DNA from: Streptomyces ochraceiscleroticus
GTDB lineage: Bacteria; Actinomycetota; Actinomycetes; Streptomycetales; Streptomycetaceae
Assembly (NCBI RefSeq): GCF_000720485.1
Contig: NZ_JOAX01000050.1
Span: 1-31,308, forward strand
Direction of reading: 5' to 3'
DNA: 31,308 bases
Positions 1 to 8,012 of this stretch are shown here, in pieces (positions within the stretch are counted from its first letter, which is position 1; each line of letters starts with the position of its first letter). The notes under the pieces were generated by a model. That model did no database searches and was not told the DNA's origin. It saw only the letters and a list, made by a program, of their open reading frames with translations. The translations under genes and the position numbers were made by a program.

Positions 1-52
1 CGCCGATGGTACTGCAGGGGGGACCCTGTGGGAGAGTAGGACGCCGCCGAAC
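1..52 (+). rRNA. rrf: 5S ribosomal RNA, 3' part
   Basis: The first ~52 bases match the 3' half of actinobacterial 5S rRNA. They include the CCGATGGTACTGC stretch, the GGGGGGACCCTGTGGGAGAGTAGG helix region (shown here in two overlapping short pieces: GGGGGGACCCTG and GTGGGAGAGTAGG) and the GCCGCCGAAC end that closes the terminal helix with the 5' end, which is off the window. It is followed at once by a strong terminator, so this is the end of an rRNA operon read left to right. The exact 3' nucleotide is uncertain by 1-3 bases. Confidence 0.93.
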
Positions 53-64
53 AATCATTGTGGG

Positions 65-95
65 AAAGCCCCGCACCGTATGGTGCGGGGCTTTT
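65..95 (+). terminator. rRNA operon terminator
   Basis: A hairpin with a 13-bp stem (AAAGCCCCGCACC pairing with GGTGCGGGGCTTT) and a very short loop is followed by TTTT. It starts about 12 nt after the 5S end and is a classic Rho-independent terminator of the rRNA operon. Confidence 0.92.
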
Positions 96-156
96 CTGCT
101 TTTAGGCCCCAGGCCCCATGGCAGCGAGAGAACCAGGACGACCGGCTCGTGCGTCC

Positions 157-180
157 GGGGCCTTGTCTCTGACAAGCCCC
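157..180. terminator. hairpin, possible terminator of the DUF58 operon
   Basis: GGGG(C)CTTGTC and GACAAGCCCC form a 10-bp stem with one bulged C and a TCT loop. It lies about 50 nt beyond the stop of the minus-strand DUF58 gene and after the rRNA terminator, so it could end transcription from either side. There is no U tract on the minus side, as is common in Streptomyces. Confidence 0.5.
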
Positions 181-204
181 TGCACCACACCCCCTGCACC
201 ACAC
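177..204. repeat. 14-bp tandem repeat, two exact copies
   Basis: CCCCTGCACCACAC occurs twice back to back (177-190 and 191-204), followed by a decayed third start (CCCCTGGACC). It is non-coding, in the spacer between the rRNA terminator and the DUF58 stop codon. No function is evident; slippage is the simplest origin. Confidence 0.8.
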
Positions 205-231
205 CCCCTGGACCGCCCCTCAGCCGTCCTC

Positions 232-1542
232 TCAGAGCCGCCCCGAAGCCTTGAGAGCCAGGTACGTGTCGGCCAGTTCCGGAGCCAAGAGAGCCGGCGT
301 GGCGTCGACGACGGTGACGCCTTGGCCGCGGAGACGGTCGGCGGTGCGTTGCCGTTCGGCGCGGGTGCGCTCCGCGGCGGCTGCCGCATAGACATCCGCC
401 GGGGAATGGCGGCGGGCGGCCATGCTCTCGATGTGCGGGTCGGCCACCGCGGCCACGATGATCTCGTTGTTCTGCGTGAGGCCGGGGAGGACGGGGAGCA
501 GCCCCTGCTCGACCGGCGCGGCATCGAGGCCGGTGAACAGCACGATGAGGGAGCGGCGCGGTGCGCTGCGGCGGATCGCCGCGGCCAGGCCCCGGGCGTC
601 GGCCTCGACGAGCTCAGGCTCGAGCGGGGTCAGCGCGTCGGTGAGCGCGGGGAGGAGGTCGCGGGCGGTGCGGCCCTGTACGGCGGCGCGTACACGGCGG
701 TCGTAGGCGAGCAGATCGACGCGGTCGCCGGCGCGCGAGGCCAGCGTTGCGAGGAGCAGGGCCGCGTCCATGGAGGCGTCGAGGCGGGGAATGTCCCCGA
801 CGCGGCCGGCCGACGTACGGCCGGTTTCCAGGGCGAGGAGGATGTGGCGGTCGCGTTCCGGGCGCCAGGTGCGTACGGCAACGGTCTGCTGGCGAGCGGT
901 GGCGCGCCAGTCGATGGAGCGGGTGTCGTCTCCGGGGGTGTAGTCGCGGAGGCTGTCGAACTCGGTGCCTTCGCCGCGGGTCAGGATGCTGGTCCGGCCG
1001 TCGAGCTCGCGCAGGCGGGCGAGCTTGGCGGGGAGGTGCTTGCGACTGGTGAAGGGGGGCAGCGCGCGGACGACCCAGGGGACCTGGTGGCTGCCCTGGC
1101 GGGCGGCCAGGCCGAGCGGTCCGTACGAGCGGACAGTGATGCGGACGGCGCGGTGCTCGCCGCGGCGGGTGGGACGCAGGGTCGTGGTGACGCGGCGGCG
1201 CTCGGACGCGGGGACGCGGAGGCGGTGCCGGGATTCGTCGAACTCGGTGCCGGGGTGGAAAGCGCTGGGCGGCCAGGCGTCGCGGAGGTCGGCACGCAAG
1301 GGACGCCCGGTGGGATTGGTGATGGTGAGGTGCGTGGGGACAGCGTCACCGAGTCGAACTGATGTGTCCCCGGTACGGGTGAACTGCAGCTTTCGCACTG
1401 GCGCGGCGAGTGAAAGGTCGCACAGAATTGCTGCAAGCAAGGTGAGTTGGACGGTGAGAATGCCGGTCCAGCCGGGGAGCAGGAGTCCGACGAGGAGCGC
1501 GCTGATCGCCGCCAGGAGCGCGGTGCGTCCGGTAAGGGCCAT
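232..1542 (-). CDS. DUF58 domain-containing protein
   Basis: This 436-aa protein has two hydrophobic segments at its N-terminus (about residues 7-45), which should anchor it in the membrane. An immunoglobulin-like beta region follows, then the DUF58 signature around residue 200 (LRDYTPGDDTRSIDWRATAR) and a von Willebrand A-like half ending near residue 430. DUF58 proteins are regularly encoded beside MoxR ATPases and are thought to act with them in maturation or assembly of envelope or enzyme complexes; the precise job here is not known. The ATG at 1542 lies 8 nt after the MoxR stop, so the two are translated from one message. It is the last gene of the five-gene minus-strand cluster. Family assignment is firm; function is inferred only from the MoxR-DUF58 association. 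Confidence 0.9.
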   Translation of the reverse strand: MALTGRTALLAAISALLVGLLLPGWTGILTVQLTLLAAILCDLSLAAPVRKLQFTRTGDTSVRLGDAVPTHLTITNPTGRPLRADLRDAWPPSAFHPGTEFDESRHRLRVPASERRRVTTTLRPTRRGEHRAVRITVRSYGPLGLAARQGSHQVPWVVRALPPFTSRKHLPAKLARLRELDGRTSILTRGEGTEFDSLRDYTPGDDTRSIDWRATARQQTVAVRTWRPERDRHILLALETGRTSAGRVGDIPRLDASMDAALLLATLASRAGDRVDLLAYDRRVRAAVQGRTARDLLPALTDALTPLEPELVEADARGLAAAIRRSAPRRSLIVLFTGLDAAPVEQGLLPVLPGLTQNNEIIVAAVADPHIESMAARRHSPADVYAAAAAERTRAERQRTADRLRGQGVTVVDATPALLAPELADTYLALKASGRL

Positions 1543-1550
1543 GGCGCGGC

Positions 1551-2496
<946 letters not shown>

Positions 2497-2516
<20 letters not shown>

Positions 2517-3744
2517 GAGGTGCGTGCCTCTCTTGGAGAAGGATCGAGCGTTTGAGGTCGTCGAGTTGGTCGGCCAGCTGGACCAGGGCCTTGTCGTCGT
2601 CGGGCGCGGGGCCGAAGAGCAGGGCGTGCAGGGCCGTACCGGATTCGCCGCGCGAGGCGAGGCGGGCGGCGACGGCCGGGACGAGGACGTCCGCGGTGTG
2701 GACGTCGGGGGGAGGCACACCGATGAGGGGAGCCAGCCGGGTGCGGGTGGCGGAGCGCAGGACGGTGGCGGCCTGGTCGCGGGCGTCGGCCTGCTGGTAG
2801 AGGCGGGCGCGGCCCTCGGTCGTCTCGGCTGCGGGCACGGTGACGGGCAGCCGTTCGGGGACGAGTGGGCCGAGCCGGCGGGCCCGCCAGAGGGCGGTGA
2901 GTACGGCGGCGATGGCCAGCTGCAGCAGTCCCCAGCGCCAGCCGAAGGGGATGAGGTCGAGGAAGGAGCGCTCGCTGTTCTGGGCGGTCGCGGGATCACT
3001 GACGGAGGGGAGTTACCAGACCAGATGACGGTGCGAACCGAGGAGTTGCAGGGCGAGGGAGGCGTTGCCCCGTTCGGCAAGGCGGTGGTTGTAGAAGAGT
3101 TCGGGGGAGCCGAGCAGCACGGTGTCGCCGGCGGCCCGATCGGTGCCACCCGTCGCGTCGTCCGGCAGGCGGAGCAGGGTGGGCAGGCCGTCGACGAGGT
3201 AGCAGCGGTCGGCATCGGGTGCGGAGGTGCGGTAGCGGACCCCGCCGAGGTCGGCGTCGCCGGCGCGGCGGGCGGCGGGCAGGGTGCAGTCCGGTGCACG
3301 CACGGTGGTGTCGGTGGGCTCCGCGGCCCGGGTGCCGGGGGCCAGCGCGTCGAGCGCCACCTGGTCGGGGGCGAGGAGGACGGTGCGGGCGGTGGCGCGT
3401 TCGGTGGCCGTACGCAGGGCGTTGAGCTGCCGGTCGGTCAGCAGGTTCGGGTTGGTGACCAGCAGGGTGGTGTCAGGGCCTGCCGCGGCGGCGGCCTCGG
3501 CGGTGCTGGTGACGACGCGGGTGCTGACGCCCCGTTCGGACAGCAGGGTGGCGAGGGCGCGGCTGCCGGTGGGGTCGGCGGAGCGTGGGTCGAGGCGGCC
3601 GTGCTGTTCGCCGGACTTCAGCGCGGCGATGGTGATGCCGCCCAGGGCGAGGACGAGGAGCGCGATCAGCAGACCGCGGGAGCGCGCCCAGATCCTGGCG
3701 GCGGTGGGCGACACGGAGGTGGAGTACGCGGTCGGAGCAGTCAT
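2497..3744 (-). pseudogene. DUF4350 domain membrane protein, interrupted by in-frame TAA
   Basis: The full frame would encode 415 aa: an N-terminal membrane segment (around LLIALLVLALGGITIAAL), the DUF4350 domain (GRLDPRSADPTGSRALATLL onward), a second membrane segment (WGLLQLAIAAVLTALW) and a cytoplasmic tail (ETTEGRARLYQQADARDQAA). Codon 244, at 3015-3013, is TAA within HLVW*LPSVSDPATAQN. The frame on both sides is the same and reads as normal family sequence; relatives usually have Tyr at this place, so a single TAC to TAA change explains it. As written, only 243 aa would be made, losing the second membrane helix and tail. Start ATG at 3744 overlaps the DUF4129 stop (ATGA). It is either a real nonsense mutation or a base error. 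No ATG or GTG that could restart the second membrane segment lies between the stop and 2838. Confidence 0.85.
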
Positions 3745-4433
3745 CCGGCGGCTCCGGGCCGGGAGTTGGCGAGGTCCGGCTTTGCCTGGCTCAGGTCGGT
3801 GTCCAGGGTGCTGAGGAGGGCGTACTCCTCGGCGGTGCCGGGGCGGCGGCCGTATGTGATGCCGTCGAAGGTCCGGGCGGCTGCGCGCAGCCGGTCGGCG
3901 TGGGCCGGGAAGGCGCGGCCGGCCTCGGTGGCCGCCTCGTCGGCGGTGCGTCCCGGTGCCGGTGTGAGCAGCGCGCGTTCCTCCAGGGCGAGGACGATCG
4001 CGCGCATCCGTTCCTGGGCGGCGGGTGTCCAGTCGCTGCGTGCGGCGTGCGTTTCCGCGGCCGTACGGTGCTCGGCGGCGGTGCGGAGCCGGTCGGGGAA
4101 GAGCGCGGCGGCGGTGGTGGGCGTGCGGCGCAGTGCGCCGAGCCGCAGCCGGAGGGCGACGATCAGCAGCAGGACCACCAGGACGACGACGAGCAGTCCG
4201 ACCCAGCCGCCGGGGGCCACTCCGGCGGCCGCGCTGAAGAGGTCGTCGATGCGCTGCCAGAACCAATTGAGGGCGCGCTGGAGCGGGTTGGGGTCGTACT
4301 CGTGGTACCGCGGCTTGGACAGTTCGCGTTCCGCCGCCTCGCGGGCAGGACCGCGCGGGATCTGTACGGGCACGTCGTCGCCGGTGCCCGCGAGGTGCTG
4401 CGCGAGCACGGCGACTCTCCCCCCGGCCGGCAC
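3741..4433 (-). CDS. DUF4129 domain-containing membrane protein
   Basis: This 230-aa protein has an N-terminal region containing a YHEYDPNPLQRALNWFWQRI stretch, one strongly hydrophobic helix (about residues 77-96) and a C-terminal DUF4129 domain with the typical ERMRAIVLALEERALL and AAARTFDGITYGRRPGTAEEY motifs. DUF4129 proteins are found with MoxR, DUF58 and DUF4350 in actinobacteria; their biochemical role is unknown. The GTG at 4433 is preferred. The ATG at 4438, which overlaps the upstream stop as TGATG, is in a different frame that runs into a non-coding reading. The stop overlaps the DUF4350 start by 4 nt. Confidence 0.88.
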   Translation of the reverse strand: MPAGGRVAVLAQHLAGTGDDVPVQIPRGPAREAAERELSKPRYHEYDPNPLQRALNWFWQRIDDLFSAAAGVAPGGWVGLLVVVLVVLLLIVALRLRLGALRRTPTTAAALFPDRLRTAAEHRTAAETHAARSDWTPAAQERMRAIVLALEERALLTPAPGRTADEAATEAGRAFPAHADRLRAAARTFDGITYGRRPGTAEEYALLSTLDTDLSQAKPDLANSRPGAAG

Positions 4434-4437
4434 CGCA

Positions 4438-5913
4438 TCAGCTCCCGGGAGTGGCGCCGGAAGCGGGGGCCTCGTCGGCGCCGTAGCCGGGGAGCCCGGC
4501 CGCGCGCGCCAGTTCCAGGTCGAGGGCCTCGCGCCGGATCCGCTGGTCCATGTACAGCAGCGCGGTGACGCCGGCGCTGATCGGGAAGGTGACGGTCGAG
4601 CTGATCACGGCGCCGATGCCGACCACGATCAGGAAGGTCCAGCCGGTGGTGGCGTTGCCGGTCATCCAGCTCGTGGCGCCCTCTCCGCTGAGCACGAAGG
4701 CGATGATGGTGGCCGGGATCTGGACGATGAACTCCACGATCACCACGATCAGTACGGTGAGCAGCTGGATGCCCAGCACGCGCCACCAGGCGCCGCGTAC
4801 GAGCTTGGCGGAGCGGCGCATGGACGTGATGACGCCCTGCTTCTCGAGCATCAGGGCCGGGGCGGCGAGGCAGTAGCAGATCCAGAGCCAGACCCCGGCG
4901 ACCAGGCCGGCGAGCCCGCCGAGCAGCGCGAGCGCCACACCGGCCGGTGCCGAGCCGAGTACGGCGACGAGGATGCCGGGCACCAGGCCGACCGTGATGA
5001 CGGCCGAGATGAGCAGAGGCAGCAGGAGGAGCAGGCCGAAGAGGCGGGGCAGTTGCCGACGCGAGTCGCGCCATGCCTCGCCGGCGGAGACCGAGCGGCC
5101 CAGGACGGCACGGCTGACGACGATGGTGATCAGCGCGGTGACGATCACCGTGCCGAGCATGGCGATGAACCAAGTGATGCCGCTGGCGGCGAGCTGGCCG
5201 CCGGCCTCGCGCATGACCTCGTCGACGTCCGCGCTCGGGTCGGTCCCGAGGGTCATGTTGTCGGTGCCCTGGAACCACACGCCCGTCACGACCGTGGCGA
5301 CGGCCTGCGTGATCACCGCGACGACGAGCGAGATGCCCATCATGGTGCGCCAGTGCGCCCGCATCGTGGCCACGGCGCCGTCGAGGATCTCGTTGACGCC
5401 GAGCGGGCGCAGCGGGATGACGCCGGGCTTGGCCGCAGGAGGCGGCGGGGACCATGCGCCGCCCCACCCGGGCCTGCCGCCGCCCCAGTTGGCGCCGCCG
5501 GGGCCGGGCTGCCCGTTCCAGCCCTGCTGACCACCCCAGCCGCGCCCGGCGCCGGGAGCGCCGTCCTGGGGGCCGCTGCCCGGCGCCCCTTCGGTCGGCG
5601 CTCCGCCGCTGGGTGCGGACCACTGGCCGGCCGGCGGCTGGTCCTTGGCCCACTGAGCGGAGGGCGGTTGACCCGCCGTCTGCTGCGATGCGGGCGAAGA
5701 CTGCTGACCAGGCGAAGACTGCTGATCGGTGGTCTGCTGGGGCGTGGGCGCCTGCTGCTGATCCGCCGTCCCCTGCTCGGTCGCCGAGGCGTCCGCGTCC
5801 GCGGGCTGCGTGCCGGTGGGCTGCTCGGGCGGGGTGGGCTGCTCCTGGGGGCCGCGGTCCGGCTCGTCGGAGGGGGAGGATCCGGGCGAGGCCCAGCCCG
5901 GAGAGTTGTTCAT
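4438..5913 (-). CDS. proline/glutamine-rich polytopic membrane protein (DUF7847-like)
   Basis: This is a 491-aa protein. Its first ~190 residues are low-complexity (Gln, Pro, Gly, Ser, Trp) and include QQ-rich and GWGG/GWNG-type runs. After KPGVIPLRPLGVNEILDGA comes a polytopic region with about six hydrophobic segments, for example ISLVVAVITQAVATVV, LFGLLLLLPLLISAV and LGIQLLTVLIVVIVEF. The arrangement matches actinobacterial membrane proteins annotated as glycerophosphoryl diester phosphodiesterase membrane domain or DUF7847; no catalytic phosphodiesterase domain is visible. The ATG at 5913 has AAGGAG 5 nt upstream. Its stop touches the DUF4129 start region, so it is the first gene of the minus-strand operon. 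Its disordered N-terminus faces a side I cannot determine. Function is unknown. Confidence 0.8.
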   Translation of the reverse strand: MNNSPGWASPGSSPSDEPDRGPQEQPTPPEQPTGTQPADADASATEQGTADQQQAPTPQQTTDQQSSPGQQSSPASQQTAGQPPSAQWAKDQPPAGQWSAPSGGAPTEGAPGSGPQDGAPGAGRGWGGQQGWNGQPGPGGANWGGGRPGWGGAWSPPPPAAKPGVIPLRPLGVNEILDGAVATMRAHWRTMMGISLVVAVITQAVATVVTGVWFQGTDNMTLGTDPSADVDEVMREAGGQLAASGITWFIAMLGTVIVTALITIVVSRAVLGRSVSAGEAWRDSRRQLPRLFGLLLLLPLLISAVITVGLVPGILVAVLGSAPAGVALALLGGLAGLVAGVWLWICYCLAAPALMLEKQGVITSMRRSAKLVRGAWWRVLGIQLLTVLIVVIVEFIVQIPATIIAFVLSGEGATSWMTGNATTGWTFLIVVGIGAVISSTVTFPISAGVTALLYMDQRIRREALDLELARAAGLPGYGADEAPASGATPGS

Positions 5914-6068
5914 CGTCGCTCCTTCACACTGCCCGTCCGCGGCGGCGGTCGGGTTCCGGGGTCCGCGGTGCCAGTCATCGTGCCATGGCAAGTCCGGTTT
6001 CGTACCGGCCCCCTTGTCAGGAAGCGAGGTTCCGGTACCGGCCGGAGAAGTTCCGGTTGTTCCGGCGG

Positions 6069-6122
6069 CTGTCCCGGTCCTGAAGGCCGTCCGGATCCCG
6101 AAGACTGTCCGGGTCCCGAGGG
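6069..6122. repeat. 18-bp degenerate tandem repeat, three copies
   Basis: Three contiguous 18-bp units occupy 6069-6086, 6087-6104 and 6105-6122: CTGTCCCGGTCCTGAAGG, CCGTCCGGATCCCGAAGA and CTGTCCGGGTCCCGAGGG. They lie in the 251-bp spacer between the divergent membrane-protein gene and mtnA, about 43 bp before the mtnA start. The spacer also holds related GTTCCGGT motifs near 6029-6058. Either strand's promoter may lie here, but I see no convincing -35/-10 pair. Confidence 0.7.
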
Positions 6123-6164
6123 GGGACCTTATGTTTGCCCCGCCGCTGACGGCAGACTGGGCGG

Positions 6165-7337
6165 ATGGCCGATGCGTACGGAGTACGTCAGGCGGGCGCC
6201 GCGGCGCCTGCAGTCCCTGCGTTGCGCTGGGAGGAGCTGCCCGAAGGGCCAGTGGTGGTCCTGTTGGACCAGACACGATTGCCCGCGGAAGAAACCGAGT
6301 TGGTGTGCACGGACGTACCGGCTCTGGTCGAGGCGATCCGGACGCTGGCGGTGCGGGGCGCTCCGCTGCTGGGGATCGCCGGTGCGTACGGCGTCGCGCT
6401 GGCGGCCGCCCGCGGGTTCGACGTGGCCGATGCCGCGGAGAGCCTGGCGTATGTCCGGCCGACCGCCGTCAACCTCGAGTACGGCGTACGGCGCGCGGTG
6501 GCGGCGTACGACGCGGCGCTGGCCGCCGGGCAGTCGCCCGAGGAGGCCGCGGGGGCCGCGCTGGCAGAGGCCAGGGCGGTGCACGCCGAGGACGCGCGGG
6601 CCAGCACGCGGATGGCGGAGCACGGGATGGCGCTGCTCGGTGAGCTGTTGCCGGGCGGCGGTCACCGCATCCTCACGCACTGCAACTCGGGAGCGCTGGT
6701 CTCCGGGGGCGAGGGCACCGCCTTCGCGGTGGCGCTGGCGGCGCACCGGGTGGGAGAGCTGCGACGCCTGTGGGTGGGCGAGACCCGGCCGCTGCTGCAG
6801 GGTGCGCGGCTGACCGCGTACGAAGCGTCGCGGGCGGGCATGGCGTACACAGTGCTGCCCGACGGGGCGGCGGGGTCGCTCTTCGCGGCGGGCGAGGTGG
6901 ATGCCGTACTGATCGGCGCGGACCGGATCGCGGCGGACGGCGCGGTCGCCAACAAGGTGGGCAGCTATCCGCTGGCCGTGCTGGCGCGCTATCACCACGT
7001 GCCGTTCGTGGTGGTCGCCCCCACCACGACGCTGGATCCGGAGACCGAGGAGGGCGCGTTGATCGAGGTGGAGCAGCGGGCCGGGCACGAAGTGACCGAA
7101 ATCTCCCTGCCGCATGTACTCGCCACGGGGATGGAGGCGGGCGTCGGAGTTCCGGTGGCGCCGCTGGGCGCGCAGGCTTACAACCCGGCCTTCGACATCA
7201 CTCCGGCGGAGCTGGTGACCGCGATCGTGACCGAGGCCGGTGTGGTCTCTCCGGTCACTCGTGACAGCCTGGCGGAAGTGTGTTCCACGTCACGATTCGC
7301 TAAGTCACGATCAGGTAATGGGATGATGGCCGAATGA
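6165..7337 (+). CDS. mtnA: S-methyl-5-thioribose-1-phosphate isomerase
   Basis: This 390-aa protein is of the eIF2B-like MtnA family. It converts 5-methylthioribose-1-phosphate to 5-methylthioribulose-1-phosphate in methionine salvage. Diagnostic stretches are LAVRGAPLLGIAGAYG, the HCNSG motif with the catalytic Cys (C173), GADRIAADGAVANKVGSYPLA (about 20 residues, with the catalytic Asp D253) and the C-terminal PAFDITPAELVTAIVTE. The chosen ATG gives the normal N-terminus; no Shine-Dalgarno is visible before it (GACTGGGCGG precedes ATG), so the transcript may be leaderless. No other methionine-salvage gene is adjacent. Its stop overlaps the mtrA start by 4 nt, so mtrA is probably partly co-translated with it. 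Confidence 0.95.
   Translation: MADAYGVRQAGAAAPAVPALRWEELPEGPVVVLLDQTRLPAEETELVCTDVPALVEAIRTLAVRGAPLLGIAGAYGVALAAARGFDVADAAESLAYVRPTAVNLEYGVRRAVAAYDAALAAGQSPEEAAGAALAEARAVHAEDARASTRMAEHGMALLGELLPGGGHRILTHCNSGALVSGGEGTAFAVALAAHRVGELRRLWVGETRPLLQGARLTAYEASRAGMAYTVLPDGAAGSLFAAGEVDAVLIGADRIAADGAVANKVGSYPLAVLARYHHVPFVVVAPTTTLDPETEEGALIEVEQRAGHEVTEISLPHVLATGMEAGVGVPVAPLGAQAYNPAFDITPAELVTAIVTEAGVVSPVTRDSLAEVCSTSRFAKSRSGNGMMAE
7254..7319. promoter_or_regulatory. cluster of GTNAC motifs upstream of mtrA, possible MtrA autoregulatory site
   Basis: The last ~65 bp of mtnA, just before mtrA, hold GTCAC at 7254, GTGAC at 7261, GTCAC at 7289, GTCAC at 7304 and GTAAT at 7315. The 8-mer GTCACGAT is directly repeated at 7289-7296 and 7304-7311. 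MtrA regulators are reported to bind loosely conserved direct repeats of GTNAC type. The pair GTCAC-N6-GTAAT at 7304-7319 fits such spacing. This is inference; the sites lie in coding sequence. Confidence 0.35.
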
Positions 7338-8011
7338 AGGGACGCGTCCTGGTCGTCGACGACGACACCGCACTGGCAGAGATGCTCGGCATCGTGCTGC
7401 GCGGCGAAGGCTTTGAACCGTCGTTCGTGTCGGACGGCGACAAGGCGCTCGCCGCGTTCCGCGAGGCCAAGCCCGACCTTGTACTGCTCGACCTCATGCT
7501 GCCCGGACGGGACGGCATCGAGGTGTGCCGGCTGATCCGGGCCGAGTCCGGGGTGCCGATCGTGATGCTCACGGCCAAGAGCGACACCGTCGATGTGGTG
7601 GTCGGTCTGGAGTCGGGTGCGGACGATTACATCGTCAAACCGTTCAAGCCCAAGGAGCTGGTGGCACGGATCCGGGCACGGCTGCGCAGGTCCGAGGAGC
7701 CGGCGCCGGAGCAGCTCGCCATCGGTGACCTGGTCATCGACGTGGCGGGGCACTCCGTGAAGCGGGACGGGCAGTCGATAGCGCTGACGCCGCTGGAGTT
7801 CGACCTGCTGGTCGCGCTGGCGCGCAAGCCGTGGCAGGTCTTCACCCGCGAGGTGCTGCTGGAGCAGGTCTGGGGATACCGCCATGCCGCGGACACCCGG
7901 CTGGTCAACGTCCACGTGCAGCGGCTGCGCTCGAAGGTCGAGAAGGACCCGGAGCGGCCGGAGATCGTGGTGACGGTGCGTGGCGTCGGCTACAAGGCCG
8001 GGCCCAGCTGA
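7334..8011 (+). CDS. mtrA: MtrA response regulator (OmpR/PhoB type)
   Basis: This 225-aa protein has an N-terminal receiver domain and a C-terminal winged helix. It shows the acidic pocket D9-D10-D11, the phospho-acceptor Asp D53 in LVLLDLMLPGRDG, the switch Lys in DDYIVKPFKPKEL, and DNA-binding features LTPLEFDLLVALARKPWQVF and VWGYRHAADTRLVNVHVQRL. MtrA is the essential or developmental actinobacterial regulator linking cell division, envelope and, in Streptomyces, antibiotic production and sporulation. Position directly before mtrB and lpqB confirms identity over other OmpR-type regulators. The ATG overlaps the mtnA stop by 4 nt. Its stop is 1 nt before the mtrB start. Confidence 0.97.
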   Translation: MKGRVLVVDDDTALAEMLGIVLRGEGFEPSFVSDGDKALAAFREAKPDLVLLDLMLPGRDGIEVCRLIRAESGVPIVMLTAKSDTVDVVVGLESGADDYIVKPFKPKELVARIRARLRRSEEPAPEQLAIGDLVIDVAGHSVKRDGQSIALTPLEFDLLVALARKPWQVFTREVLLEQVWGYRHAADTRLVNVHVQRLRSKVEKDPERPEIVVTVRGVGYKAGPS

Positions 8012-8012
8012 C

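Noticed and set aside
3013..3015. Programmed readthrough or recoding at the DUF4350 TAA
   Set aside because: TAA is the least leaky stop codon, and no known readthrough context or recoding structure is evident; a mutation or base error is simpler.
6014..6035. TTGTCAGG before mtnA as a damage promoter
   Set aside because: The 9-mer is incomplete and no TAnnnT lies 8 nt downstream.
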